Under the pieces are notes generated by a model that saw only the letters and a list, made by a program, of their open reading frames with translations, made no database searches and was not told where the DNA came from. From Afipia felis ATCC 53690 (lineage in GTDB: Bacteria > Pseudomonadota > Alphaproteobacteria > Rhizobiales > Xanthobacteraceae), in assembly GCF_000314735.2 (NCBI RefSeq), contig NZ_KB375270.1, positions 1,054,001 to 1,118,000 of the forward strand: a stretch of DNA of 64,000 nucleotides, written 5' to 3'. The position numbers were made by a program, and so were the translations under genes. Shown piece by piece: positions 7,674-16,124 of the stretch; the first letter of the stretch is position 1; each line of letters starts with the position of its first letter.

Positions 7674-10600
7674 GGGATATCTCCGGAGAAGCCGGCTGCG
7701 GCTTCGCATAACGCTTGTGGTGGACCATGCTGAAGACCACCGGGACAAGCATGAGAGTTGCAACGGTTGCGAATATCAGGCCGCCGATCACGGCGCGGCC
7801 GAGCGGTGCGTTCTGTTCACCACCCTCGCCCAGGCTGAGCGCCATCGGCGTCATCCCGATGATCATGGCCAGCGCCGTCATGAGCACGGGGCGGCAGCGC
7901 ACGAAGCCTGCTTCCAGCGCGGCAGCAACCGGATCGCCAAGTCGATCCAGTTCCTCCCGAGCGAACGCAATGACGAGCACGCTGTTGGCGGTGGCGACGC
8001 CCATACACATGATCGCGCCAGTGAGGGCCGGCACGGACAACGTCGTTCCTGTCGCGAACAGCATCCAGACGATGCCCGCGAGCGCGGCCGGCAGCGCCGT
8101 GACGATCACGAACGGATCGGACCACGACTGGAAGTTTACCACGATCAGAAGATAGATCAGCACAATCGCCCCGATCAGGCCGAACAGGAGTCCCGAGAAC
8201 GCACTGTTCATGGTCTGCACCTGCCCAAGCAGTACGGCCGAGCTTCCCTTCGGCAGATCCTTCGCCGTCTCATCCAGCACCTTGTGGATGTCGGCAGCCA
8301 CCGCGCCGAGATCGCGATCCTGCGGAATGGCATAGATCTCCACCATCGACTGGATGTCGTACTGCGTCACCACCGCACTCGACGCCGTCCGCTTGATATC
8401 GGCGATGCCGCCGAGGATCGGCAACGTCGCCGCGCCGACGGCATTGATCGGCAGCGTCTCGAGTTTGTTCAGCGAGTCGATCTGGTATTGCGGCGTCTGC
8501 ATGACGACGGAATACGACACGCCGTTTTGCGGATTGAGGTAATAGGTCGGCGCCACCTGCGACGAGCCCGCCAGATTGACGACGAGGCTGTTGGTTACGT
8601 CGCGTTCGGTCACGCCAACATACTGTGCGCGGGTACGATCGACATCGACCTGGAATGTCGGCGCATTCGGCGATTGCTGGATACGCGCGTCCGCCACGCC
8701 CGGAATGCGGCGGATACGGCGCAACAGGTCGTTGGCGTACTTGAAATTCGCCTCAACGTTGGCACCGCGGATCTGCAGATCGATCGGCGCGGGCGAGCCG
8801 AAATTCAAAATCTGGCTGACGATATCGGCCGGCAGGAAGGCAAACGACACACCGGGGAACGCACGCGGCAACTGCTCGCGCAGCGCCTTGACGTAGATAT
8901 CCGTCGGCTGGTGATCTTCCTTCAGCTTGATCTGGATGTCGCCGTCCTGCGACCCGATCACGCCGGTGTTGTTGTAGGTCATGTTGATGCCGCTATACGG
9001 AATACCGATGTTGTCGGTCATGGTATCCAGTTCGGCCGGCGGGATGATCTGACGGATCGCTTTCTGGATGTCGGCCAGCTGATTGGCCGTCTCTTCCACC
9101 CGCGTGCCGACCTGCGTGCGGACGTGGATCAGGATCTGACCTGCATCGACGGACGGAAAGAAGTTCCGGCCGAGAAACGGCACCAGCAGAAACGACAGCG
9201 CCACAAACCCAAAAAATCCGGCAACGAAAACGCCGCGATGATGCAGCGCCATTTCCAGAAGCGCGCGATACCCGCCCCTGAAACGCTCGAAACGTTGCTC
9301 GAAGCCGCGTTGGAAACGCACCAAAGGATTGTTGCTCGGCGCTGGCGGAATCGGATTTCCGTTCTCGTCGTGGGGATGCGGATGCAGCATATATTTCGCC
9401 ATCGTCGGCACCAGCGTGCGCGACAGGATGAACGACCAGATCATCGCGAACATCACCGCTTCTGCCATCGGCACGAACAGGAAGCGCGACACGCCGTCAA
9501 GGAAGAACATCGGCACGAACACGATGCAGATACACAACAGCGACACGAAAGCAGGCGTCACGATCTGCGCGGCGCCGTCGAGGATCGAAGTCTCGACCTC
9601 CTTGCCCTGCTCCAGATGGTAGTTGATGTTCTCGATCGTCACCGTCGCATCATCGACCAGAATGCCGACCGCGAGCGCGAGACCGCCGAGCGTCATGATA
9701 TTGAGCGTCTCGCCTATCAGCGACAGACAGGCGATGGCGCCCATCACCGACAACGGAATCGATATCGCGATGATAACCGTCGAGCGCCAGCTTCCCAGAA
9801 ACAGCAGGATCATGATGCTGGTCAGGATCGCCGCGAGGATGCCCTCCTTCGCGACACCAGAGATCGCACCGCGCACGAAGATCGACTGATCACCGATCAG
9901 ACCGATCTTGAGCGTCTCGGGCAGCGTGTCCTTCACCTCGACGATTTTTTTCTTAATGCCGTCGATGATGTCGAGCGTCGAGGTCGAGCCCGCCTTCAGC
10001 ACCATCATCAGTACCGAGCGGTTGCCGTCGACATGCACGATGTTGGTCTGCGGCGGGTTACCGTCGCGCACATGGGCGACGTCGCGGATATAGACCATCG
10101 CGCCGTTGACCGCCTTGATCGGCAGGTCGCCGAGCTCATTGATCTTCAACGGCGAGTTGTTGAGCTGGATGGTGTATTCGAAGGTGCCGATCTTCTGCGT
10201 ACCGACCGGCGTGATCAGATTTTGCGCAGCCAGCGCATTGGCGACGTCCTGCGCCGACAGGCCGAGCGCCTGCAATGCCGTCGCATTGAGGTCGATCTGG
10301 ATCTGTCGCATCTTGCCGCCATAAGGCCATGGGATCGCGGCGCCCGGCACGGTGACGAGCGGCGTGCGCAACTGGTTGGTGGCGAAGTCGGCGAGGTTCT
10401 GCTCGGTCAGCCCGTCGCCAGACAACGCGAGCTGCAGGATCGGCACCGTCGAGGCGCTGTAGTTCAGGATCAGCGGCGGCGTCGCACCTGCCGGCAACTG
10501 CTTCAGCATGGTCTGCGCGATCGCCGTCACCTGCGCGTTGGCGGTACGGATATCGACGTTGGGCTGAAAGAAGATCTTGATGATGCCGATGCCGGTATAG

Positions 10601-10857
10601 GAATTGGCAGAAATATGCTCGATGTCGTTGACCGTAGTGGTCAACGCGCGCTGGAACGGCGTGGTGATGCGGCCCGACATCTGGTCCGGCGGCAGACCGG
10701 TATAGCTCCAGACGACACCGATCACCGGAATGCGGATGTCCGGGAAGATGTCCGTCGGCGTACGCAGCGCCGCCAGCGGGCCCACGATCATAAGCAGCAA
10801 CGCAAGAACCACGAACGTATACGGCCGCCGCAGGGCAATACTGACGAGCTGGTTCAT
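7663..10857 (-). CDS. RND efflux permease, second type (TM10 Lys replaced)
   Basis: A 1064-residue RND permease starting at ATG 10857. TM4 keeps the acidic pair D402-D403 in ILVDDATVTIENI. At the TM10 position where AcrB-type pumps carry Lys (AKNAI), this protein reads GVATANSVLVI, so the Lys is Ala at residue 957. The periplasmic loops differ strongly from the MexF-like permease next door. It is the first gene of a two-gene operon with the adaptor at 6495-7673. It is an inner-membrane proton antiporter by family; substrate is unknown. The very long opposite-strand open frame over this gene is a codon-bias shadow. Confidence 0.95.
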   Translation of the reverse strand: MNQLVSIALRRPYTFVVLALLLMIVGPLAALRTPTDIFPDIRIPVIGVVWSYTGLPPDQMSGRITTPFQRALTTTVNDIEHISANSYTGIGIIKIFFQPNVDIRTANAQVTAIAQTMLKQLPAGATPPLILNYSASTVPILQLALSGDGLTEQNLADFATNQLRTPLVTVPGAAIPWPYGGKMRQIQIDLNATALQALGLSAQDVANALAAQNLITPVGTQKIGTFEYTIQLNNSPLKINELGDLPIKAVNGAMVYIRDVAHVRDGNPPQTNIVHVDGNRSVLMMVLKAGSTSTLDIIDGIKKKIVEVKDTLPETLKIGLIGDQSIFVRGAISGVAKEGILAAILTSIMILLFLGSWRSTVIIAISIPLSVMGAIACLSLIGETLNIMTLGGLALAVGILVDDATVTIENINYHLEQGKEVETSILDGAAQIVTPAFVSLLCICIVFVPMFFLDGVSRFLFVPMAEAVMFAMIWSFILSRTLVPTMAKYMLHPHPHDENGNPIPPAPSNNPLVRFQRGFEQRFERFRGGYRALLEMALHHRGVFVAGFFGFVALSFLLVPFLGRNFFPSVDAGQILIHVRTQVGTRVEETANQLADIQKAIRQIIPPAELDTMTDNIGIPYSGINMTYNNTGVIGSQDGDIQIKLKEDHQPTDIYVKALREQLPRAFPGVSFAFLPADIVSQILNFGSPAPIDLQIRGANVEANFKYANDLLRRIRRIPGVADARIQQSPNAPTFQVDVDRTRAQYVGVTERDVTNSLVVNLAGSSQVAPTYYLNPQNGVSYSVVMQTPQYQIDSLNKLETLPINAVGAATLPILGGIADIKRTASSAVVTQYDIQSMVEIYAIPQDRDLGAVAADIHKVLDETAKDLPKGSSAVLLGQVQTMNSAFSGLLFGLIGAIVLIYLLIVVNFQSWSDPFVIVTALPAALAGIVWMLFATGTTLSVPALTGAIMCMGVATANSVLVIAFAREELDRLGDPVAAALEAGFVRCRPVLMTALAMIIGMTPMALSLGEGGEQNAPLGRAVIGGLIFATVATLMLVPVVFSMVHHKRYAKPQPASPEISHAV

Positions 10858-11089
10858 GGACAGCGCATTCCGATCAGCGATCTTGTGTGAATCCCCGAAG
10901 GGAAAGCAGCCCGCGGCCGCTAGTTACCTATACGGAATTCATCGTGCATGAGGCAACGCCATCAAGGTCACAGTCTGGTGTTCCATCACCGCTAGGTGGT
11001 TGTAAGAACGTCTAATTCACCGGTTCTCACAGCGTGCGGCGCAACATTGTACTGCTTCTAGAATCAGCGACGCATCGATACGATACATC
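10858..11089. promoter_or_regulatory. Divergent promoter region, RND operon / SMR transporter
   Basis: 232 bases separate the start codons of two divergent exporters. They contain an inverted repeat caccgctaggtg (10988-10999) and a looser agaac...gttct pair (11006-11028). No regulator gene is adjacent, so any regulator would act in trans. The sites are candidates only. Confidence 0.4.
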
Positions 11090-11419
11090 ATGACGTACCT
11101 GTATCTGATTACTGCCATCATCTTCGAGGTCATTGGAACCGCCGCGCTGCAGGCATCCGAGCAGTTTACCAGGCCGAAGCCGCTGATTCTGACCGCGCTC
11201 GGCTATATGACGGCGTTCTATTTCCTGTCACTCGTGCTTCGCACGATGCCGGTCGGCATAGCCTACGCCATCTGGTCGGGTCTTGGTGTGGTGCTGATTA
11301 CCCTCGTCGGGCTGGTCTGGTTCGGCCAGCGACTGGATATTCCCGCCATCCTCGGGTTGGGCCTCATCATCGCCGGCGTTACCGTCATCAATCTGTTTTC
11401 GAAGACCGTCGCCCATTAG
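11090..11419 (+). CDS. Small multidrug resistance (SMR) transporter, EmrE-like
   Basis: A 109-residue protein with four hydrophobic helices. Its sequence tracks EmrE closely: the essential membrane Glu is E13 (EmrE E14), and the substrate-site aromatics Y59 and W62 lie in IAYAIWSGLG (EmrE Y60, W63). EmrE-type dimers exchange protons for quaternary ammonium compounds and other cations across the inner membrane. It is divergent from the RND pump cluster, forming a local efflux island. The GIAYAIWSG form favours the EmrE subgroup over guanidinium exporters, but substrate is inferred. Confidence 0.93.
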   Translation: MTYLYLITAIIFEVIGTAALQASEQFTRPKPLILTALGYMTAFYFLSLVLRTMPVGIAYAIWSGLGVVLITLVGLVWFGQRLDIPAILGLGLIIAGVTVINLFSKTVAH

Positions 11420-11430
11420 GAAGGAAAGAT

Positions 11431-11580
11431 ATGCCCAACCGCAACATTCTGGTGCTCATCATCGCGGTGCTGGTCGGTGGCATCGCCATCCTCGGCTACA
11501 ATCTGTACGAGGCCAAGAAGGAGCCGAAGGGCCTGCAGATCAATGTCGGGCCGGATGGCCTGAAGGTGCAGAGCAAGTAG
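11431..11580 (+). CDS. Small single-pass membrane protein (49 aa)
   Basis: A short ORF starting ATG at 11431 with GGAAGGAAAG directly upstream. Residues 6-22 form one transmembrane helix (ILVLIIAVLVGGIAIL), followed by a short charged tail with EAKKEPKG and ending DGLKVQSK. It starts 11 bases after the SMR gene stop and is probably in the same transcript. Similar tiny membrane proteins are found in relatives, from memory. Function unknown; it could be an accessory to the transporter or unrelated. Confidence 0.7.
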   Translation: MPNRNILVLIIAVLVGGIAILGYNLYEAKKEPKGLQINVGPDGLKVQSK

Positions 11581-11594
11581 CGCGGGAGATTGCG

Positions 11595-11834
11595 ATGCGA
11601 GCCGGACTGATCATCTCGACACTAGCATTCATGACATGGGTGGTGCCCGCCTCCGCGCAGATCGTTTCGCGCGAAAGCGACATCACGAGCATCCGGCTTG
11701 GGCAGCGTATTCTGGTCGACGACGGAAGCTGCAAGACCGGTGAGATCAAGCAGATCACCGGCACCAAGCTGACGCCGCAGGGCGTCAGCACCGTCAAGCA
11801 ATGTGTTTCCCGCCGCGGCGCACGCCCCAACTAG
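11595..11834 (+). CDS. Small secreted protein of unknown function (79 aa)
   Basis: A 79-residue protein with a signal peptide ending in PASAQ (cleavage near residue 21), preceded by a GGGAG ribosome site. The mature part has two Cys (in DDGSCKTGEIKQ and VKQCVSRR) that could form a disulfide in the periplasm, and the phrase LGQRILVDDGSC. It resembles a small uncharacterised secreted family of rhizobial relatives (possibly DUF6719, from memory, unverified). It lies 14 bases after the 49-aa membrane protein and probably shares its transcript. Confidence 0.7.
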   Translation: MRAGLIISTLAFMTWVVPASAQIVSRESDITSIRLGQRILVDDGSCKTGEIKQITGTKLTPQGVSTVKQCVSRRGARPN

Positions 11835-11841
11835 ACAGCGC

Positions 11842-12372
11842 TTACTTCGAAAGGAAGTCTCCGCACTTCTGAATCGTATCCGAACTGCCCCAGGGCATGA
11901 TCGGCACCGACGAGGTCGAGTTGTTCGGCGAGCCTTCGATCAGCCTGTCCGAATAAACCATGTAGACGAGCACGTTGCGCTTTACGTCACAGCCACGCAC
12001 GATCTGCATCTTCTTGAAAAACATCGAACGGCGCTGGCGGAACATATCCTCGCCCTGCTCGAACTTCGCCTTGATCCGGATCGGCCCGATCTGGCGGCAT
12101 GACAGCGAGATGTCCGACACCTGCTCGGCCAATCCGAGCCAGCCCTTGTAACCGCCCTTCTCCGGCACCGTGAAATGACAAGCAACGCCCTCAACGTCGG
12201 GATCATCGAGACCGTACGTCGCGAGCTTGTCATCGGGGCTTAGGAATTTGAATACGGTCGAGCGGCGGAAGATCAAATCTGGCTCATCGGCCGCCTGGGC
12301 AGTCGAAACAAGGCTCAGGAACAAAGCGGCCGCACACGCGAGACCACACCAGCGGGAACTTGATTTGAACAT
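11842..12372 (-). CDS. creA: CreA family periplasmic protein
   Basis: A 176-residue protein from the ATG at 12372; an upstream start at 12402 would add 10 residues before the signal. A signal peptide ends STAQAAD near residue 25. The mature sequence has the CreA hallmarks: VEGVACHFTVPEKGGYKGWLG, SLSCRQIGPI, and a 'KKMQIVRGCDVKRNVLVYMVYSDRLIEGSP'-type run with conserved Cys. CreA is found widely in proteobacteria, but its biochemical role is not established. It converges on the small secreted protein gene with a 7-base gap. Confidence 0.9.
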   Translation of the reverse strand: MFKSSSRWCGLACAAALFLSLVSTAQAADEPDLIFRRSTVFKFLSPDDKLATYGLDDPDVEGVACHFTVPEKGGYKGWLGLAEQVSDISLSCRQIGPIRIKAKFEQGEDMFRQRRSMFFKKMQIVRGCDVKRNVLVYMVYSDRLIEGSPNNSTSSVPIMPWGSSDTIQKCGDFLSK

Positions 12373-12654
12373 CTTGGCCTTTCGGACTGGACACCCCCGC
12401 ACGACCGCAGGGTAGCTGGATCGGAGGTAAGCTGATTTTCTCGGAAAGGAACGCCATTGTGACCCAAAATCCGGGTTTATTAATCGGATGTCAGGCTCAG
12501 CCGGGTAGCCTCCCGCCTATCCGGCCCAATCTATGAACCTGTCGGGCCATTCGAGACACTGAATTCAGGCACCAGGCAGCCAACAGCGGGAATGGGCGTG
12601 AATAACCAATTACCTCTCCTGAACACCAAACGAACCCTGCAGACACTCGGCCCG

Positions 12655-13911
12655 ATGATCGCGATGCGGCGGATCGCGCTGGCTTCGACGATGGCGCTGG
12701 TTGCTTTGCCCTCGGCCGCGAACGCGCAATTCTTCTGGGACAATGCCGGATTCGATACCGATCAGGTTATTCAGGCGCCGATGCAGCCCGAACAGCCGCG
12801 CGTAAAGCACGTGCGCAAGGCGCAGAAGCCCGCCGTCATCAAGGAAACGACGAAGCCGAAAGGCCCGGTTTTTATCTCGATCTCGATCGAGGAGCAGCGG
12901 CTCAAGGTTTACGATTCAAATGGCCTCTACGCGGAAACGCCGATTTCTACCGGCATGCGCGGCCATTCCACGCCGATGGGCGTGTTCAGCGTGATCGGCA
13001 AGGAAAAGTTTCACCGCTCCAACATCTACAGCGGCGCCCCGATGCCCTACATGCAGCGCATCACATGGTCGGGCATCGCCCTGCATGCCGGCGTGCTGCC
13101 GGGCTATCCCGCCTCGCACGGCTGCATCCGCATGCCGACGAATTTCGCGACCCGGATGTATGGCTGGACGCGGATGGGCGCGCGCGTCGTCATCGCGCCG
13201 GGCGAATTGTCGCCGGTCGATTTCTCTCACCCGCTCCTGTTCACCCGCAGGCCCGAGGTGACTGCGTCGGTCGACAAGACAACCACCGGCAACGCCCTGC
13301 CGGACCTGAAACCGATCCTCAATCTGGAGAGCAGCCTGCAGCCGACCGGCGCGGTACCGATCCGTACGGCGGATGCGAGCGGCACCGTCCCGCTCTCAAC
13401 CTCCGGGACTGCAGTCGAGCCCGCCAAGGAGCAGGAAGCCAAGTCTCAATCAGCTACACCCTCCGCAGACGCCAAGCCGGTCAAGCGCACCGGCCATATC
13501 GCCGCATTCATCAGCCGCAAGGAAGGCAAGATCTTCGTGCGGCAAAATTTCGCGCCGCTGTTCGAGGCACCGGTGACGATCGCCGATGGCGGCCCTCTCG
13601 GCACGCATGTTTTCACCGTCCGTGCGGCAAACGACGATCCCAAGGCCTTCCAGTGGTCGGTGGTATCGCTGCCGCCGCGCCAGCTTTCCGCCGCCGCTCC
13701 TCAGGCGCGCAAGCATCCGCACGGTGAACGCGCCACGGTCGAGGTGGCGTTGCCCTCACCTTCGGCGGCGCTGGACCGCATCACCATTCCCGGCGATGCC
13801 ATGCAAAAAATCGCGGAAGCCGCGATGCCTGGCGATTCCCTGATCGTGTCCGATCTCGGTCTGGGCGGCGAAACCGGCCTCGGCACCGACTTCATCGTGC
13901 CGCTGCGTTAA
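12655..13911 (+). CDS. L,D-transpeptidase (YkuD domain), periplasmic
   Basis: About 418 residues from the ATG at 12655. Alternatives are ATG 12664 or an upstream ATG at 12592 that would put 21 unlikely residues before the signal peptide. The signal ends SAANAQ. The YkuD domain covers about residues 70-180 with His 144 and the catalytic SHGC at 154-157 (Cys157). It forms 3-3 crosslinks in peptidoglycan or attaches proteins to it. After a Pro/Thr/Ser-rich linker, a second domain begins ISRKEGKIFVRQ and contains PLGTHVFTV, a layout seen in Bradyrhizobium-type proteins. It is monocistronic by context. Confidence 0.9.
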   Translation: MIAMRRIALASTMALVALPSAANAQFFWDNAGFDTDQVIQAPMQPEQPRVKHVRKAQKPAVIKETTKPKGPVFISISIEEQRLKVYDSNGLYAETPISTGMRGHSTPMGVFSVIGKEKFHRSNIYSGAPMPYMQRITWSGIALHAGVLPGYPASHGCIRMPTNFATRMYGWTRMGARVVIAPGELSPVDFSHPLLFTRRPEVTASVDKTTTGNALPDLKPILNLESSLQPTGAVPIRTADASGTVPLSTSGTAVEPAKEQEAKSQSATPSADAKPVKRTGHIAAFISRKEGKIFVRQNFAPLFEAPVTIADGGPLGTHVFTVRAANDDPKAFQWSVVSLPPRQLSAAAPQARKHPHGERATVEVALPSPSAALDRITIPGDAMQKIAEAAMPGDSLIVSDLGLGGETGLGTDFIVPLR

Positions 13912-14010
13912 CTGCTATCCCCAGCCGCGATTTCTCGCATGGCGCAATTGCGGCTAGACCGCTAGGCTCCCCTCAGAATGCGGCCAAGGCCGCGTATCCG
14001 GGAGTGTGCC

Positions 14011-14943
14011 ATGCGTCTTAAATCCGGCGTTGCGGCCGTAACTGCCGCGCTCTCCATGTTAGCGGTCGGCACCGCATGGTCGCAGACCGCTCCACCTCGC
14101 CGGACCGCTCCGGCTCCATCAGCAACCGCAGCGCCTCCTCCACCTTCGGCGAAACCCGCCTGCGCCAATCCCAATGCGCTCGGCGTCAGCCGTGTCGTCG
14201 CCATCGACACCACCGGCGGCCCCGGTTTCGGTTTCGAGCATTTCAAACAGCTCGATTTTCTGCGCGAAAAGGAAGTGGTGCTGACCTTCGATGACGGCCC
14301 GTGGCCGGTGAACACGCCGGCCGTCATCAAGGCGCTCGACGATGAATGCACCAAAGCGATCTTCTTTCCGATCGGCAAGCATGCGACCTGGCATCCCGAA
14401 ATCCTGAAGTCGGTCGCAGCGCACGGTCACACCATCGGCTCACACACCTGGTCGCATGCCAACCTCAACAACAAGAAACTGACCGACGACCAACGCAAGG
14501 CCGAAATCGAGAAAGGCATCAGCGCCGTGAAATGGGCGCTCGGCGAACCTCCTGCACCTTTCATCCGTTTCCCTGCCCTTCAGCATCCGCCTTCGATGGT
14601 GGCCTATATGGGCGAACGCAACATCGCAATGTGGTCGTGCGACGCCGACTCCTTCGACTTCAAGGCGAGTAATCCAAAGAAGATCATCGACACCGTGATG
14701 GGCAAGCTCGACAAGCTCGGCAAGGGCATCATCCTGATGCACGATTTCCAGAAGCACACGGCTGAAGCCCTGCCGGAACTGCTCAAGCGCCTGAAGGAAG
14801 GCGGGTACAAAGTCGTGCAGGTCAAGGCCAAGACCAAGTTGCAGTCGATTGCGCAATATGACGAGGAAGTCGTAAAAGGCCTCAAGCAACCCACGGTCAA
14901 TTCGCGGCCAGTGTCGAGCGTCGTCGAAACCATTTCCGAATAG
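14011..14943 (+). CDS. Polysaccharide deacetylase (NodB domain), secreted
   Basis: A 310-residue protein with a signal peptide ending AWSQT (about residue 25) and a Pro/Ala-rich linker. NodB catalytic motifs are visible: TFDDG (92-96, metal and base Asp), SHTWSH with H145 and H149, RFPA around 186-189, DAD at 211-213, and ILMHD with H244. The fold removes acetyl groups from polysaccharides such as peptidoglycan or exopolysaccharide. The substrate is not determined. It follows the L,D-transpeptidase by 100 bases, so a peptidoglycan role is reasonable but inferred. The start at 14011 is favoured over 13978 because it begins the signal peptide. Confidence 0.9.
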   Translation: MRLKSGVAAVTAALSMLAVGTAWSQTAPPRRTAPAPSATAAPPPPSAKPACANPNALGVSRVVAIDTTGGPGFGFEHFKQLDFLREKEVVLTFDDGPWPVNTPAVIKALDDECTKAIFFPIGKHATWHPEILKSVAAHGHTIGSHTWSHANLNNKKLTDDQRKAEIEKGISAVKWALGEPPAPFIRFPALQHPPSMVAYMGERNIAMWSCDADSFDFKASNPKKIIDTVMGKLDKLGKGIILMHDFQKHTAEALPELLKRLKEGGYKVVQVKAKTKLQSIAQYDEEVVKGLKQPTVNSRPVSSVVETISE

Positions 14944-14953
14944 CGAGTCTGTC

Positions 14954-15499
14954 TTGCCGATCGAAGCCTACGTCATTGTCTCCGCCGACGGCATGCTGGC
15001 GGACTCCACCGGCGTCATGCCGGACACGTTGAAATTCCCGGCGGATCAAACTTTCTTCGAGAACGCACTCGACGATGCCGACCTGATCGTCCACGGCCGC
15101 CATTCGCATGAGGAACAAAAGCGTTCGAACGAGCGGACACGGCTCATTCTGACCAACGCCATTCCTGCTCTCGCACCTGACCCCGCGCATCCGCATTCGA
15201 CGCTGTGGAATCCGAAAGGCGCTACGTTCGAGGAAGCCTGCGCGGCGGCCGGCGTCGCATCATCCGCGAAGATCGCCATCATCGGCGGCCCGCACGTCTA
15301 TGCCTTCTTTCTCGATCGCTACGATGCGTTCTGGCTATCGCAAGCGCATAACGTCCGTCTGCCGAACGGGCTCGGCGTGTTGCCGGGCGTACCGGCCCGA
15401 ACGCCGCAGGATATCCTCGCTGCTGCGGGCCTGCATGCGGCGGAGACACGCGTTCTCGATGCGGACAAGCACGTCGACCTGACGGCTTGGCGGCGCTAA
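14954..15499 (+). CDS. DHFR/RibD-like reductase domain protein
   Basis: A 181-residue protein beginning at a TTG (14954), required because the first strand EAYVIVSADGMLAD is the conserved N-terminus of the fold. It ends in the Rossmann-like half with AIIGGPHVYAFFL, like the 'GG' nucleotide-binding loop of dihydrofolate reductase or RibD C-terminal proteins. It likely binds NADPH; the substrate is unknown. The usual lysine/aspartate active-site pattern of true folate reductase is not evident. It lies 10 bases after the deacetylase gene and may be cotranscribed. Confidence 0.75.
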   Translation: MPIEAYVIVSADGMLADSTGVMPDTLKFPADQTFFENALDDADLIVHGRHSHEEQKRSNERTRLILTNAIPALAPDPAHPHSTLWNPKGATFEEACAAAGVASSAKIAIIGGPHVYAFFLDRYDAFWLSQAHNVRLPNGLGVLPGVPARTPQDILAAAGLHAAETRVLDADKHVDLTAWRR

Positions 15500-15506
15500 A
15501 GGGGCT

Positions 15507-15965
15507 TCAGATGTCCGTGTAGGACAACGGAGGCTGCTGCGCGATGAGTTCGCGCGGCCGGCCTGCGATCATCAGCAGTGCGCCGATCAGGGAGAGATTC
15601 TGAAGTGCCTCGAACAGGCTCGCCGCCCGCTCGTTGGCAGCCGCATTCCAGAAATCGTTGAAGTAGCAAATCGTGACCGCAAGAAGCAGAGCAAGCAGCA
15701 CCGCAAAGACACGCGCGCCCAGATTTGTTGCAATCGCCAGCGCGCCCACGATCTCGATGACCCCGCCGAAAATGACAATCACCTGCGCGATCGGCATCCC
15801 CGTGAAAGCTTCAACCTGCGAGGTATAGTCCGTCAACTGCGCGGGGACGGCAAAGTGTGTGCTCACCGCCTGCGCCGCAGTCTGGAGATCGAGAAACTTG
15901 TTGATGCCCGAAGCCAGAAACAGGGCCGCAAACAGAATTCGTCCGATGACGTAAAGCGCCGGCAT
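15507..15965 (-). CDS. DoxX family inner-membrane protein
   Basis: A 152-residue protein with four predicted membrane helices, starting at ATG 15965 (MPALYVIGRILFAALFLASG). The N-terminal 'GRILFAALFLASGINKF' and the 'QVIVIFGGVIEIVGALAI' helix are typical of DoxX/DoxD-like proteins. The family has quinone or redox-stress connections in some bacteria, but function here is unknown. It converges on the DHFR-like gene with a 7-base gap. Confidence 0.88.
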   Translation of the reverse strand: MPALYVIGRILFAALFLASGINKFLDLQTAAQAVSTHFAVPAQLTDYTSQVEAFTGMPIAQVIVIFGGVIEIVGALAIATNLGARVFAVLLALLLAVTICYFNDFWNAAANERAASLFEALQNLSLIGALLMIAGRPRELIAQQPPLSYTDI

Positions 15966-16026
15966 GACTGAACCCCATAGTCCGAGCGAACAGTTCAACA
16001 CACGAAGTCACAACGCCGTCATACAA

Positions 16027-16101
16027 GATGGCCCCGAGGGCCATCCTCATCATGTCAGCCGATGCCGGGCCAGCATACCGGATGGCGCGAACAGCGCCAT
16101 C
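16027..16101. repeat. Two similar hairpins between maeB and the DoxX gene
   Basis: Two 8-bp-stem hairpins lie downstream of the malic enzyme gene on the minus strand: gatggccc-cga-gggccatc (16027-16045) and gatggcgc-gaaca-gcgccatc (16081-16101). Both begin gatggc and end gccatc. Neither is followed by a strong T-run, so they may be weak terminators, mRNA 3'-end stabilisers or a small palindromic repeat element. Confidence 0.55.
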
Positions 16102-16124
16102 CCTTGCCGCCCGCCTGCAATATC

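Noticed and set aside
7486..10890. A 1134-residue open frame opposite the second RND permease
   Set aside because: The translation is dominated by Arg, His and Asp with no domain, as expected opposite GC-rich codons. The minus-strand permease explains the DNA fully.
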